A DNA stretch of 6,972 nucleotides from Butyrivibrio sp. (GTDB taxonomy: Bacteria; Bacillota_A; Clostridia; Lachnospirales; Lachnospiraceae), in the NCBI RefSeq assembly GCF_024699075.1, contig NZ_JAILQF010000373.1:1-6972 (forward strand), read 5' to 3'. The translations under genes were made by a program, and so were the position numbers. Under the pieces are notes generated by a model that saw only the letters and a program-made list of their open reading frames with translations, searched no databases and was not told the origin of the DNA. Positions 1-5,614 of this stretch are shown here, one piece after another; position 1 is the stretch's first letter; each line of letters begins with the position of its first letter.

Positions 1-2006
1 CCTGCAGGGATGTGGTTATCAACCATAAGAAGGTGAAGCTCTTCGTCTTCTGAATCCTTCTTGTTATTTACTGCAGAAAGAAGCATACCGCATGATTCAA
101 TTCCCATCATGGCTCTTGGTGGAAGATTTGTAATAGCTACAAGTGTCTTGCCAACAAGTTCTTCAGGTTCATAATATGCATGAATTCCTGAAAGGATAGT
201 TCTATCTGTGCCTGTTCCATCATCAAGTGTGAACTGAAGGAGCTTCTTGGACTTAGGAACTGCTACGCAGGCCTTAACCTTAACAGCTCTAAAGTCCGAC
301 TTTGAGAATGTCTCGAAGTCAACGTTCTCTTCGAATAAAGGCTCGATCTTAACATTAGAGAAGTCGATCTTGTTGTTAGGAGTGAAGAATCCTGTAGATT
401 CTGCCTCAGCTTCAGATGACTTTCTTGCATTTGGATCAAGTGACTTAAGTGCAGGCCAAAGGAGTACATCACGGATACTTGGTGCATTTGTAAGGAGCAT
501 GCAAAGTCTGTCTATACCATATCCAATACCACCTGTTGGAGGCATACCGATCTCCATAGCATTAAGGAAGTCTTCATCTGTATGGTTAGCTTCTTCATCA
601 CCTGCTTCTGCAAGTGCATCCTGTGCCTTGAAACGCTCTCTCTGATCGATAGGATCATTGAGCTCTGAGTATGCGTTACACATCTCCCATCCATTGATGT
701 AAAGCTCGAAACGCTCAACCTTGGAAGGATCAGAAGGCTTTCTCTTTGTAAGAGGTGAGATCTCAACAGGGTGATCCATGATGAATGTAGGCTGAATCAT
801 CTTGTCTTCGCAGAACTCTTCGAAGAAGAGGTTTAAGATATCACCCTTTGTATCGTGACCTGCCTCGATCTCAAGACCTTTTTCCTTCGCAAGAGCTACT
901 GCAGCATCTGCGGACTCGATAGTCTCAAAATCAACACCTGCATATTCTTTAACAGCATCTGACATTGTAAGTCTCTTAAAAGGCTTACCAAGGTCAATAA
1001 CCTTGTCGCCATATGTAATCTGAGTTGTACCACATACAGTCTCGGCAAGATATCTGAACATGGACTCTGTAAGTTCCATCATTCCTTCATAATCTGTATA
1101 TGCCTGATAGAGCTCCATAAGTGTAAACTCAGGATTGTGACGAGGATCTGTTCCTTCATTACGGAATACACGGCCGATCTCGTATACTCTTTCCATTCCA
1201 CCTACGATAAGTCTCTTAAGATAAAGCTCAAGAGAGATACGAAGCTTTCTGTCTTCTCCAAGTGCATTGTAGTGTGTTATGAAAGGTCTTGCTGCAGCAC
1301 CACCTGCGTTCTCAACAAGCATAGGTGTTTCAACTTCCATGAAATCACGGCCTGATAAGAAGTTACGGATCTCACGAAGGATTGCAGACCTTTTCTTGAA
1401 TGTCTCCTTAACGTCTTCATTCATTACAAGGTCAACGTATCTCTGTCTATATCTTGTCTCTGTATCTGTAAGTCCATGGAACTTCTCAGGAAGTGGCATA
1501 AGGGACTTTGAAAGAAGGGTAAGCTCAAATGCATGAACTGAAAGTTCACCTGTCTTGGTCTTAAATACAAATCCCTTGATTCCTACGATATCACCGATGT
1601 CCATACGCTTGAACTCTGCATATGCTTCATCACCAAGATCATTACGTGATACATATACCTGCATACGTCCGTCTCTGTCCTGAACATTACAAAATGATGC
1701 CTTACCCATTACACGCTTGGACATCATACGACCAGCGATAGATACGATCTTGTCTGCAGGAACTGACTCTCTTGAAGGAGTAATTGTCCTTCCATCTTCT
1801 CCTACTTCAAGAACTGTTTCAAACTTTTCTACGTTATCACGAATTTCCTTAGTGTGATGTGTCTGATCATATTTTACTATCTGAAAAGGATCCTTACCGG
1901 CATCCTGTAATTCCTTGAGCTTATCACGTCTTACCTGACGAAGTCTTCCAACGTCCTGCTCTTCTGCGGGTGCAGCACCCTTGTTCTGCTGATTGTTATC
2001 TGCCAT
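1..2006 (-). CDS. lysS: Lysyl-tRNA synthetase, class II, with C-terminal tRNA-binding domain (3' end beyond window)
   Basis: Class II LysRS charges tRNA-Lys with lysine in the cytoplasm, using ATP. I translated parts of it by hand: 668 codons are visible with no stop seen, and the landmarks at both ends and in the middle share one frame. After a short hydrophilic N-terminus comes the OB-fold anticodon-binding domain (about residues 60-160). The catalytic core follows: motif 2 RNEGTDPRHNPEF (282-294), YSELNDP, and motif 3 GGIGYGIDRLCMLL with GIDR at 497-500. The usual LysRS end, SIRDVLLWP, comes soon after. Instead of stopping, the protein continues through an acidic linker (about 530-548, SSEAEAES) into a ~105-residue domain with VGKTLVAITNLPPRAMMGIE and GMLLSA, typical of the Trbp111/MetRS C-terminal domain. 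Only a few residues should be missing. The start is ATG at 2006, with GAGG at 2016-2013, 6 nt upstream. It follows greA behind a terminator-like hairpin. Confidence 0.95.
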   Translation of the reverse strand, partial: MADNNQQNKGAAPAEEQDVGRLRQVRRDKLKELQDAGKDPFQIVKYDQTHHTKEIRDNVEKFETVLEVGEDGRTITPSRESVPADKIVSIAGRMMSKRVMGKASFCNVQDRDGRMQVYVSRNDLGDEAYAEFKRMDIGDIVGIKGFVFKTKTGELSVHAFELTLLSKSLMPLPEKFHGLTDTETRYRQRYVDLVMNEDVKETFKKRSAILREIRNFLSGRDFMEVETPMLVENAGGAAARPFITHYNALGEDRKLRISLELYLKRLIVGGMERVYEIGRVFRNEGTDPRHNPEFTLMELYQAYTDYEGMMELTESMFRYLAETVCGTTQITYGDKVIDLGKPFKRLTMSDAVKEYAGVDFETIESADAAVALAKEKGLEIEAGHDTKGDILNLFFEEFCEDKMIQPTFIMDHPVEISPLTKRKPSDPSKVERFELYINGWEMCNAYSELNDPIDQRERFKAQDALAEAGDEEANHTDEDFLNAMEIGMPPTGGIGYGIDRLCMLLTNAPSIRDVLLWPALKSLDPNARKSSEAEAESTGFFTPNNKIDFSNVKIEPLFEENVDFETFSKSDFRAVKVKACVAVPKSKKLLQFTLDDGTGTDRTILSGIHAYYEPEELVGKTLVAITNLPPRAMMGIESCGMLLSAVNNKKDSEDEELHLLMVDNHIPA

Positions 2007-2019
2007 TTCTTACCTCACT

Positions 2020-2058
2020 TACGAGACTTGTATTCAGTACCTGCCTGCAGAGCTCGTA
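2020..2058 (-). promoter_or_regulatory. Possible stem in the lysS leader
   Basis: TACGAG (2058-2053) and CTCGTA (2025-2020) on the minus strand can pair as a 6-bp stem ending 4 nt before the GAGG ribosome-binding site of lysS. The 27-nt loop contains CTGCAGGCAGGTACTG. No T-box consensus or known riboswitch is visible. The stem is short and could be chance. Confidence 0.2.
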
Positions 2059-2077
2059 TTACAGGAGTACTTCACGC

Positions 2078-2108
2078 AACAAAAGTCCTGTGCATAACAC
2101 AGGACTTT
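2078..2108 (-). terminator. Intrinsic terminator after greA
   Basis: A perfect 11-bp stem: AAAGTCCTGTG (2108-2098) and CACAGGACTTT (2092-2082) around a 5-nt loop. On the minus strand it is followed by TTTTGTTG, a short broken U-tract, so some read-through into lysS is likely. It lies 57 nt past the greA stop and 76 nt before lysS. An A-run on the other side makes it weakly bidirectional. I see no convincing lysS promoter in the remaining ~70 nt. Confidence 0.7.
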
Positions 2109-2164
2109 AATTTGAGTCATACACTATTATTAGCCGATGTCCCCGGCCTCTTACAAGTTAAAAC

Positions 2165-2650
2165 TTAAGCGATCTGTGGACGCTCGATCTCAAGAACCTT
2201 GAATTTGAGAACGCCAACCTGAGTCTCAACCTTAACTGTCTGGTTCTTCTTAGCTCCAATAAGAGCCTTACCAACAGGAGACTCGTTAGAGATCTTGCCC
2301 TTAAGAGAATCTGCTTCTGAAGATCCTACGATCTTATATACAACTTCCTCATCAAGCTCTATATCTTTAACTTTAACTTTGCAACCGATGGAGATCTTAT
2401 CAAGATCAACTTCTTCTTCAACTACTACTTCTGCATTTTTGAGAATCTTCTCAAGCTCTTCGATTCTTGCTTCGATATCACGCTGCTCATCTTTAGCTGC
2501 ATCATACTCAGCGTTCTCAGAAAGGTCACCCTGTTCACGAGCTTCTTTTATCTTCTCTGCAACTTCTTTTCTTTTAACGACCTTAAGGTTCTCGAGTTCG
2601 TCCTCGTACTTCTTCAGGCCTTCATAAGTTAAAATCTTCTTCTCATCCAT
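2165..2650 (-). CDS. greA: Transcription elongation factor GreA
   Basis: GreA enters the secondary channel of RNA polymerase and stimulates cleavage of backtracked transcripts, restarting stalled complexes. The 161 residues match the usual ~158. The N-terminal half (about 1-77) is the antiparallel coiled coil, rich in K and E. Its acidic tip reads [11 protein letters not shown], with D42 and E45 at the positions of the two acidic residues that coordinate Mg2+ in E. coli GreA. The C-terminal half is the FKBP-like domain, with [20 protein letters not shown] near residues 122-141. The start is ATG at 2650. AGGAGG at 2668-2663 is a strong ribosome-binding site, but its 12-nt spacing is long. The gene lies between dus and lysS. 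Its own promoter is suggested just upstream. Confidence 0.97.
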   Translation of the reverse strand: MDEKKILTYEGLKKYEDELENLKVVKRKEVAEKIKEAREQGDLSENAEYDAAKDEQRDIEARIEELEKILKNAEVVVEEEVDLDKISIGCKVKVKDIELDEEVVYKIVGSSEADSLKGKISNESPVGKALIGAKKNQTVKVETQVGVLKFKVLEIERPQIA

Positions 2651-2711
2651 GGTCTGCTTGTGCCTCCTAAAATCTTTATTTAAAACATTATTTTAGTCAA
2701 ATTTCGTATAA

Positions 2712-2736
2712 GTAGAATATAACTCGTATATTCTAC
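2712..2736. repeat. Perfect inverted repeat over the greA promoter -10
   Basis: GTAGAATATA (2712-2721) and TATATTCTAC (2727-2736) form 10-bp arms around a 5-nt centre. The right arm contains the proposed -10 of greA, and the centre falls on the likely start point. This is the geometry of an operator for a dimeric regulator, or of a 5'-end hairpin if transcription starts upstream. There is no U-tract, so it is not a terminator. Confidence 0.5.
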
Positions 2737-2758
2737 AATAATAAATTTTAAAACGCAA
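2730..2758 (-). promoter_or_regulatory. Candidate sigma-A promoter for greA
   Basis: On the minus strand: TTGCGT (2758-2753) as -35, a 17-nt AT-rich spacer, then TAGAAT (2735-2730) as -10. The -10 matches TATAAT at 5 of 6 positions, the -35 matches TTGACA at 3 of 6. Transcription would begin near 2723 and leave a ~70-nt leader. The start region sits in a perfect inverted repeat (2712-2736). Inferred from sequence only. Confidence 0.45.
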
Positions 2759-2793
2759 TAGGATATTTCCTAATTCTTACAACTGTCCTATTA

Positions 2794-3774
2794 TTATTCC
2801 GCCAAAAAGACTTCTCTGCAAGCCTTTTTGAGGCTATCCATATCTTCCATGGAATTAACAGCATCTCTAAGCCTTGCAGAATTCGGATATCCTGCAGTGT
2901 ACCAGGAGACATGCTTTCTCATCTCTCTGATACCTATATATTCGCCCTTATATTTAAGCTGAAGGTCGGCATGCCTTATTATCATGTCGTATACTTCTTT
3001 GGAAGAAGGACGATCCGGTATGTCTTCTCCCTTAAGTCCTGCTGCGATCTCTCTGAATATCCAGGGATTACCCTGAGCAGCTCTTGCCACCATAACGCCG
3101 TCGCATCCGGTCTCATCAATCATCTTCTTTGCAGATTCGCTATCTACAACGTCTCCATTACCTATAACCGGAATGGATAAAGCCTCTTTGACTTTTGCAA
3201 TAATAGTCCAGTCAGCCTTGCCGCTATAATACTGCTGCCTTGTACGCCCATGAACTGCAACTGCAGCAGCTCCACCCGCTTGTGCAGCAAGGGCACATTC
3301 TACAGCGTTAACACTTTCTTCGGTAAAGCCTTTGCGAATCTTAACTGTCACAGGACGATCTGTACTGTTTTTGGCACTTCTTACAAGCTCTTCTATTAAA
3401 GAAGGATCATTCATAAGAGCTGACCCTTCGCCGTTAGATACAACCTTGGGAACAGGACATCCCATATTGATATCAAGAATATCAAAGGGCCTGTCATTGA
3501 TCATCTCAACTGCCTTTGCCATAGTATCAGGTTCTGATCCAAAGAGCTGGAGCGATACGGGATGCTCACCCTCATGTATCTCCATAAGGTCACCTGTCTT
3601 TTTGTTCTTATAGGTTATGGCCTTACCAGATACCATCTCCATGCATACAAGCCCTGCACCCTGCTCATGGCACAGCAAACGAAATGGCAGGTCTGATACA
3701 CCTGCCATAGGGCCTAAGATTATATTGTTAGGAATAGTAACGCTGCCAATCTGCAGCTCATGATAATATTGCAT
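2794..3774 (-). CDS. dusB: tRNA-dihydrouridine synthase (DusB-type)
   Basis: A flavoprotein that reduces specific uridines in tRNA to dihydrouridine using NADPH. From ATG 3774 the protein has 326 residues, normal for the family. The FMN-binding TIM barrel opens with PMAGVSDLPFR (22-32). The active-site loop is NMGCPVPKV with catalytic Cys106. VKIRKGF (144-150) and HGRTR (175-179) supply FMN and substrate contacts, and GNGDV plus GVMVARAAQGNPWIF give the phosphate-binding end of the barrel. A helical C-terminal domain follows (about 245-326). The open frame runs upstream to 3936, but those 54 codons are translated repeat DNA. The start at 3774 has GAGG 6 nt upstream and begins the recognisable protein. 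The ribosome-binding site belongs to an R1 repeat. DusB is the likeliest class from context and overall sequence; another Dus paralogue cannot be excluded. Confidence 0.92.
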   Translation of the reverse strand: MQYYHELQIGSVTIPNNIILGPMAGVSDLPFRLLCHEQGAGLVCMEMVSGKAITYKNKKTGDLMEIHEGEHPVSLQLFGSEPDTMAKAVEMINDRPFDILDINMGCPVPKVVSNGEGSALMNDPSLIEELVRSAKNSTDRPVTVKIRKGFTEESVNAVECALAAQAGGAAAVAVHGRTRQQYYSGKADWTIIAKVKEALSIPVIGNGDVVDSESAKKMIDETGCDGVMVARAAQGNPWIFREIAAGLKGEDIPDRPSSKEVYDMIIRHADLQLKYKGEYIGIREMRKHVSWYTAGYPNSARLRDAVNSMEDMDSLKKACREVFLAE

Positions 3775-3780
3775 TTTCAA

Positions 3781-3784
3781 CCTC
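3781..3784 (-). promoter_or_regulatory. Ribosome-binding site of dus, supplied by repeat R1
   Basis: GAGG on the minus strand, 6 nt before ATG 3774. It is the last four bases of R1 copy 1. It decides the dus start: the upstream in-frame ATGs lie within the repeat array. One of them (3786) overlaps this site. Confidence 0.65.
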
Positions 3785-3813
3785 ATGGTTCGACTGAAAG
3801 GAGAACCTAATGG
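3781..3813. repeat. R1 repeat, copy 1 (before dus)
   Basis: The 21-nt core has 5-bp arms GGTTC (3787-3791) and GAACC (3803-3807) around an 11-nt loop. On the minus strand it ends ATGAGG, 6 nt before the dus ATG. On the plus strand it reads AAAGGAG, a 6-nt gap, ATG. A 9-bp direct repeat, ATGGTTCGA, occurs at 3785-3793 and 3810-3818, 25 nt apart. Confidence 0.85.
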
Positions 3814-3819
3814 TTCGAT

Positions 3820-3843
3820 ATTTATGGAACTTGTTCCATAAAT
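3820..3843. repeat. H1 hairpin, copy 1
   Basis: Arms ATTTATGGAAC (3820-3830) and GTTCCATAAAT (3833-3843). CGA before and TCG after extend the stem past a one-base bulge. A realistic fold leaves a 4-nt loop. Confidence 0.8.
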
Positions 3844-3847
3844 TCGT

Positions 3848-3870
3848 GGAGTAAATCTTTGATTTACTCC
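3848..3870. repeat. H2 hairpin, copy 1
   Basis: Arms GGAGTAAATC (3848-3857) and GATTTACTCC (3861-3870) around TTT. No U-tract. Confidence 0.8.
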
Positions 3871-3879
3871 TCCCCTCAT

Positions 3880-3900
3880 GTCGCGAGTGAAGCGAGTGAC
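3880..3900. repeat. S module, a diverged R1 core
   Basis: 21 nt, the same length and flanks as the R1 core (ATGAGG on one side, ATTA on the other, minus strand). The arms GTCGC and GTGAC (plus strand) pair with one G-T wobble. The 11-nt loop differs from that of R1 at 3 positions. It also contains the direct repeat GCGAGTG. Confidence 0.65.
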
Positions 3901-3912
3901 TAATGGTTCGAT

Positions 3913-3937
3913 ATTGATGGAACTCTGTTCCATCAAT
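3913..3937. repeat. H1 hairpin, copy 2
   Basis: Arms ATTGATGGAAC (3913-3923) and GTTCCATCAAT (3927-3937) around TCT. Relative to copy 1 a T-A pair (3823/3840) has become G-C (3916/3934): both arms changed and pairing is kept. Confidence 0.8.
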
Positions 3938-3941
3938 TCGT

Positions 3942-3964
3942 GGAGTAAATCTCTGATTTACTCC
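3942..3964. repeat. H2 hairpin, copy 2
   Basis: Same arms as copy 1 (GGAGTAAATC and GATTTACTCC). The loop is TCT instead of TTT. Confidence 0.8.
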
Positions 3965-3981
3965 TCCCCTCATGGTTCGAT

Positions 3982-4006
3982 ATTTATGGAACTTTGTTCC
4001 ATAAAT
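3982..4006. repeat. H1 hairpin, copy 3
   Basis: Arms ATTTATGGAAC (3982-3992) and GTTCCATAAAT (3996-4006) around TTT. It is joined to the H2 of the next unit without an R1 or S core: the ATGGTTCGA at 3972-3980 is single here. Confidence 0.8.
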
Positions 4007-4010
4007 TCGC

Positions 4011-4033
4011 GGAGTTGATCAAAGATCAACTCC
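4011..4033. repeat. H2 hairpin, copy 3, adjoining a stop codon
   Basis: Arms GGAGTTGATC (4011-4020) and GATCAACTCC (4024-4033) around AAA. Two adjacent base pairs differ from the other H2 copies, each changed on both arms so that pairing is kept. It starts one base after the TAA of the unnamed gene. Confidence 0.8.
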
Positions 4034-4034
4034 T

Positions 4035-4637
4035 TTAGTCCTCATCATCTGTTTCATCTTCGCTTAAAAGCTCTGATATATCATGGTGGAGAACAATTAC
4101 CTTGTAATATGTTTCAAGAGCCTTGAAAAGATCCTGGCGCTGTCTTCTAATTTCTCCAATTAAAAGGCCTGCACTTACTTCATCATAAGTGATATCCTCT
4201 TCATCTGCATTGGTCTCCATAGTGATAGTTCCATCTTCTTCAAACTCTATAGTAAAGACTCCTCCTGCATTTTGAGTATACAGAACACAGATTATACGAA
4301 GCTCCTTCTGGATACTCTCCGGAACTCTCTTAAAAAGAGGATTGTAGTAATACTTTTCCTCATAAGCATTGGCACCGCAAAGAACGATTCTTCCGCTTGA
4401 AGATACAGAACCAAGCATTCCATCTTCAGTAACAATATCAATCGACTGAACCTCTTCACCCGTTTCTGCATTTACAACCTTACCGGTTTCCTTATTGATT
4501 ATAAGATGCTGAGGCTTTCTCTTCTGACCTTCAAGAGTCTGAGAATGAATCTCTTCATCTATAGATTCAGGAGTTGCTCCTTCAAAATTTTCATCCATAT
4601 CTTCATTATTATTTATATTATTATCTTTATTCATCAT
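4035..4637 (-). CDS. Conserved hypothetical acidic protein (possibly DUF6145 family)
   Basis: 200 residues, function unknown. The first ~40 residues are low-complexity, rich in Asn, Asp and Glu (NNINNNED), probably disordered. A more ordered region follows: HLIINKETGKVVNAETGEEV, a segment GRIVLCGANAYEEKYYYNP (about 82-100), then PESIQKELRIICVLYTQNAGG, an FEEDG strand pair, and a helix ending near ALETYYKVIVLHHDI. The C-terminus is very acidic (SEDETDDED). There is no signal peptide, membrane segment or Cys cluster, so it is probably a soluble cytoplasmic protein. I recall similar proteins beside dusB in Lachnospiraceae under the label DUF6145, but could not check this. The start may be 4637 or the next codon, 4634. 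GAGG lies 5 or 8 nt upstream and belongs to R1 copy 2. It sits between coaX and dus, bounded by repeats on both sides. Confidence 0.8.
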   Translation of the reverse strand: MMNKDNNINNNEDMDENFEGATPESIDEEIHSQTLEGQKRKPQHLIINKETGKVVNAETGEEVQSIDIVTEDGMLGSVSSSGRIVLCGANAYEEKYYYNPLFKRVPESIQKELRIICVLYTQNAGGVFTIEFEEDGTITMETNADEEDITYDEVSAGLLIGEIRRQRQDLFKALETYYKVIVLHHDISELLSEDETDDED

Positions 4638-4642
4638 ATTAA

Positions 4643-4674
4643 CCTCATGGTTCGACTGAAAGGAGAACCTAATG
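4643..4674. repeat. R1 repeat, copy 2 (before the unnamed gene)
   Basis: Identical core to copy 1: arms 4649-4653 and 4665-4669. Its minus-strand end ATGAGG lies 5 nt before ATG 4637 and is the only ribosome-binding site for that gene. It abuts H2 copy 4. Confidence 0.85.
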
Positions 4675-4702
4675 TAGGAGTAAATCTTTGATTTACTCCT
4701 AC
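4674..4702. repeat. H2 hairpin, copy 4, extended
   Basis: A 13-bp stem, GTAGGAGTAAATC (4674-4686) and GATTTACTCCTAC (4690-4702) around TTT. It carries the H2 core plus three extra base pairs, GTA/TAC. It is flanked on both sides by R1 in the same orientation. No U-tract. Confidence 0.85.
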
Positions 4703-4738
4703 CCTCATGGTTCGACTGAAAGGAGAACCTAATGGTTC
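4703..4738. repeat. R1 repeat, copy 3, overlapping the coaX stop codon
   Basis: Core arms at 4709-4713 and 4725-4729, identical to copies 1 and 2. The second ATGGTTC (4732-4738) includes two bases of the coaX stop codon, so the repeat begins inside the stop. On the plus strand AAAGGAG with ATG at 4732 would look like a start site, but it leads into sequence antisense to coaX. Confidence 0.8.
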
Positions 4739-5558
4739 ATTCACTCTTATCTTCATAAGCGCTTTCCTTAGGCTGAACTTTTCTGTTCTTTTCATAAAGA
4801 ATTCTAAGTCCTTCAAGTGTAAGCGCCGGATCATATACGTCTATCTCCGGAATATCATCAACCAGCATTCTTCCAAGTCCGCCTGTAGCTACAACTTTCA
4901 TGTTGCTAAGACCAGACTCTTCTTTCATGCGGCTTATTATATACTTGGTCTGACCGATTTGTCCATACATAAGTCCAGCCTGCATACTTGAAATAGTCTC
5001 CTTGGCAAGTATTGATGCGGGTTTTCTGATCTCGATCTCAGGGAGCTTTGCTGTATCCTGCCATAAAGCCTTGGCAGAAATTCTGATACCAGGAGATATA
5101 ACACCTGTAAAGAATTCGCCCTTTTCATTTATGATCTCGTAAGTTGTAGCTGTTCCAAAATCTATGACCATTACAGGACCGCCATAAAGTTCAAAGCCGG
5201 CAACAGCATCTACAATAAGGTCTGGGCCTATCTCCTTGGGGTTTTCAGTTGTGATCTTTATACCCGTCTTGATTCCAGGACCTACTATATAAGGCCTTAT
5301 TCCAAGGTACTTGATAAGTGCAGATACAAATGCATGCATAACCTTCGGCACAACGCTGGCAACTATTATTCCTTCAATATCTTCTTTATTGATTCCGTTA
5401 GCGCCAAGCATTGCGATAAGCTCAATTCCGTATTCATCAGAAGTATGCGAATTCTGAGACATCATGCGAAAGGTTGCTTTCTGCTCTTTTCCCTCAAAAA
5501 CTCCATATGTAAAATTTGTATTTCCTATATCAACTACAAGGACCAGTTTTTTGTTCAT
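4737..5558 (-). CDS. coaX: Type III pantothenate kinase
   Basis: CoaX phosphorylates pantothenate with ATP, the first step of coenzyme A synthesis. It belongs to the ASKHA fold and, unlike CoaA, is not inhibited by CoA. The 273 residues slightly exceed the usual ~255-260 because of a charged tail (KNRKVQPKESAYEDKSE). The N-terminal phosphate loop is DIGNT (10-14). GPDLIVDAVAG (111-121) carries the conserved catalytic Asp113, though the position after the Asp is Leu where many homologues have Arg. DFGTATTYE (133-141) is the second ATP-binding motif, and GVISPGIRIS follows. The start is ATG 5558 with AAAGGAG 6 nt upstream (5571-5565). The gene is 101 nt downstream of birA, with a candidate promoter between. 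The stop codon overlaps an R1 repeat. Probably the first gene of a unit with the unnamed gene and dus. Confidence 0.96.
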   Translation of the reverse strand: MNKKLVLVVDIGNTNFTYGVFEGKEQKATFRMMSQNSHTSDEYGIELIAMLGANGINKEDIEGIIVASVVPKVMHAFVSALIKYLGIRPYIVGPGIKTGIKITTENPKEIGPDLIVDAVAGFELYGGPVMVIDFGTATTYEIINEKGEFFTGVISPGIRISAKALWQDTAKLPEIEIRKPASILAKETISSMQAGLMYGQIGQTKYIISRMKEESGLSNMKVVATGGLGRMLVDDIPEIDVYDPALTLEGLRILYEKNRKVQPKESAYEDKSE

Positions 5559-5614
5559 TTCACTCTCCTTTTACAAACGCAGTGTAATAATGCACCACTT
5601 ATCAAAAATGTTAA

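Larger units (their letters stand above)
3781..4033. repeat. Modular stem-loop array filling the gap before dus
   Basis: This array fills all but 7 of the 260 nt between the unnamed gene and dus. In minus-strand order the modules are H2 (4033-4011), H1 (4006-3982), H2 (3964-3942), H1 (3937-3913), S (3900-3880), H2 (3870-3848), H1 (3843-3820) and R1 (3813-3781). Linkers are constant: CGCGA or ACGA after H2, ATCGAACCAT after H1, and GAGGG before the next H2. The H2-H1 pair is thus repeated three times. None of the hairpins has a U-tract on either strand, so they are not intrinsic terminators. I do not recognise a named family. It resembles a dispersed palindromic element (REP/MITE-like) that has expanded locally. 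Confidence 0.85.

Noticed and set aside
1..2006. lysS as a broken gene because of its unusual length
   Set aside because: Start, motif 2, motif 3, linker and C-terminal domain share one frame. The extra length is a real domain, and the frame is simply open at the window edge.
2007..2164. T-box or other riboswitch before lysS
   Set aside because: The space after the greA terminator is only about 75 nt, and no T-box motif or specifier-loop layout is visible.
2757..2792. Terminator just after dus
   Set aside because: AATAGGA/TCCTATT pair over a 22-nt loop, or a 5-bp alternative inside; both are weak and overlap the proposed greA -35.
3775..3936. Longer dus start giving 380 residues
   Set aside because: The extra residues are translated repeats, and the family fold begins after ATG 3774, which has its own GAGG.
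3848..4033. H1 and H2 hairpins as intrinsic terminators
   Set aside because: No U-tract follows any of them on either strand, and the genes on both sides look co-transcribed.
3781..4738. CRISPR array
   Set aside because: The repeats are palindromic modules of differing types joined without unique spacers of constant length, and no cas gene is present.
4707..4991. Plus-strand gene starting from the ATG in R1 (MVRLKGEPNG...)
   Set aside because: It is antisense to the well-supported 3' part of coaX and has no recognisable protein features. Its start signals come from the repeat.
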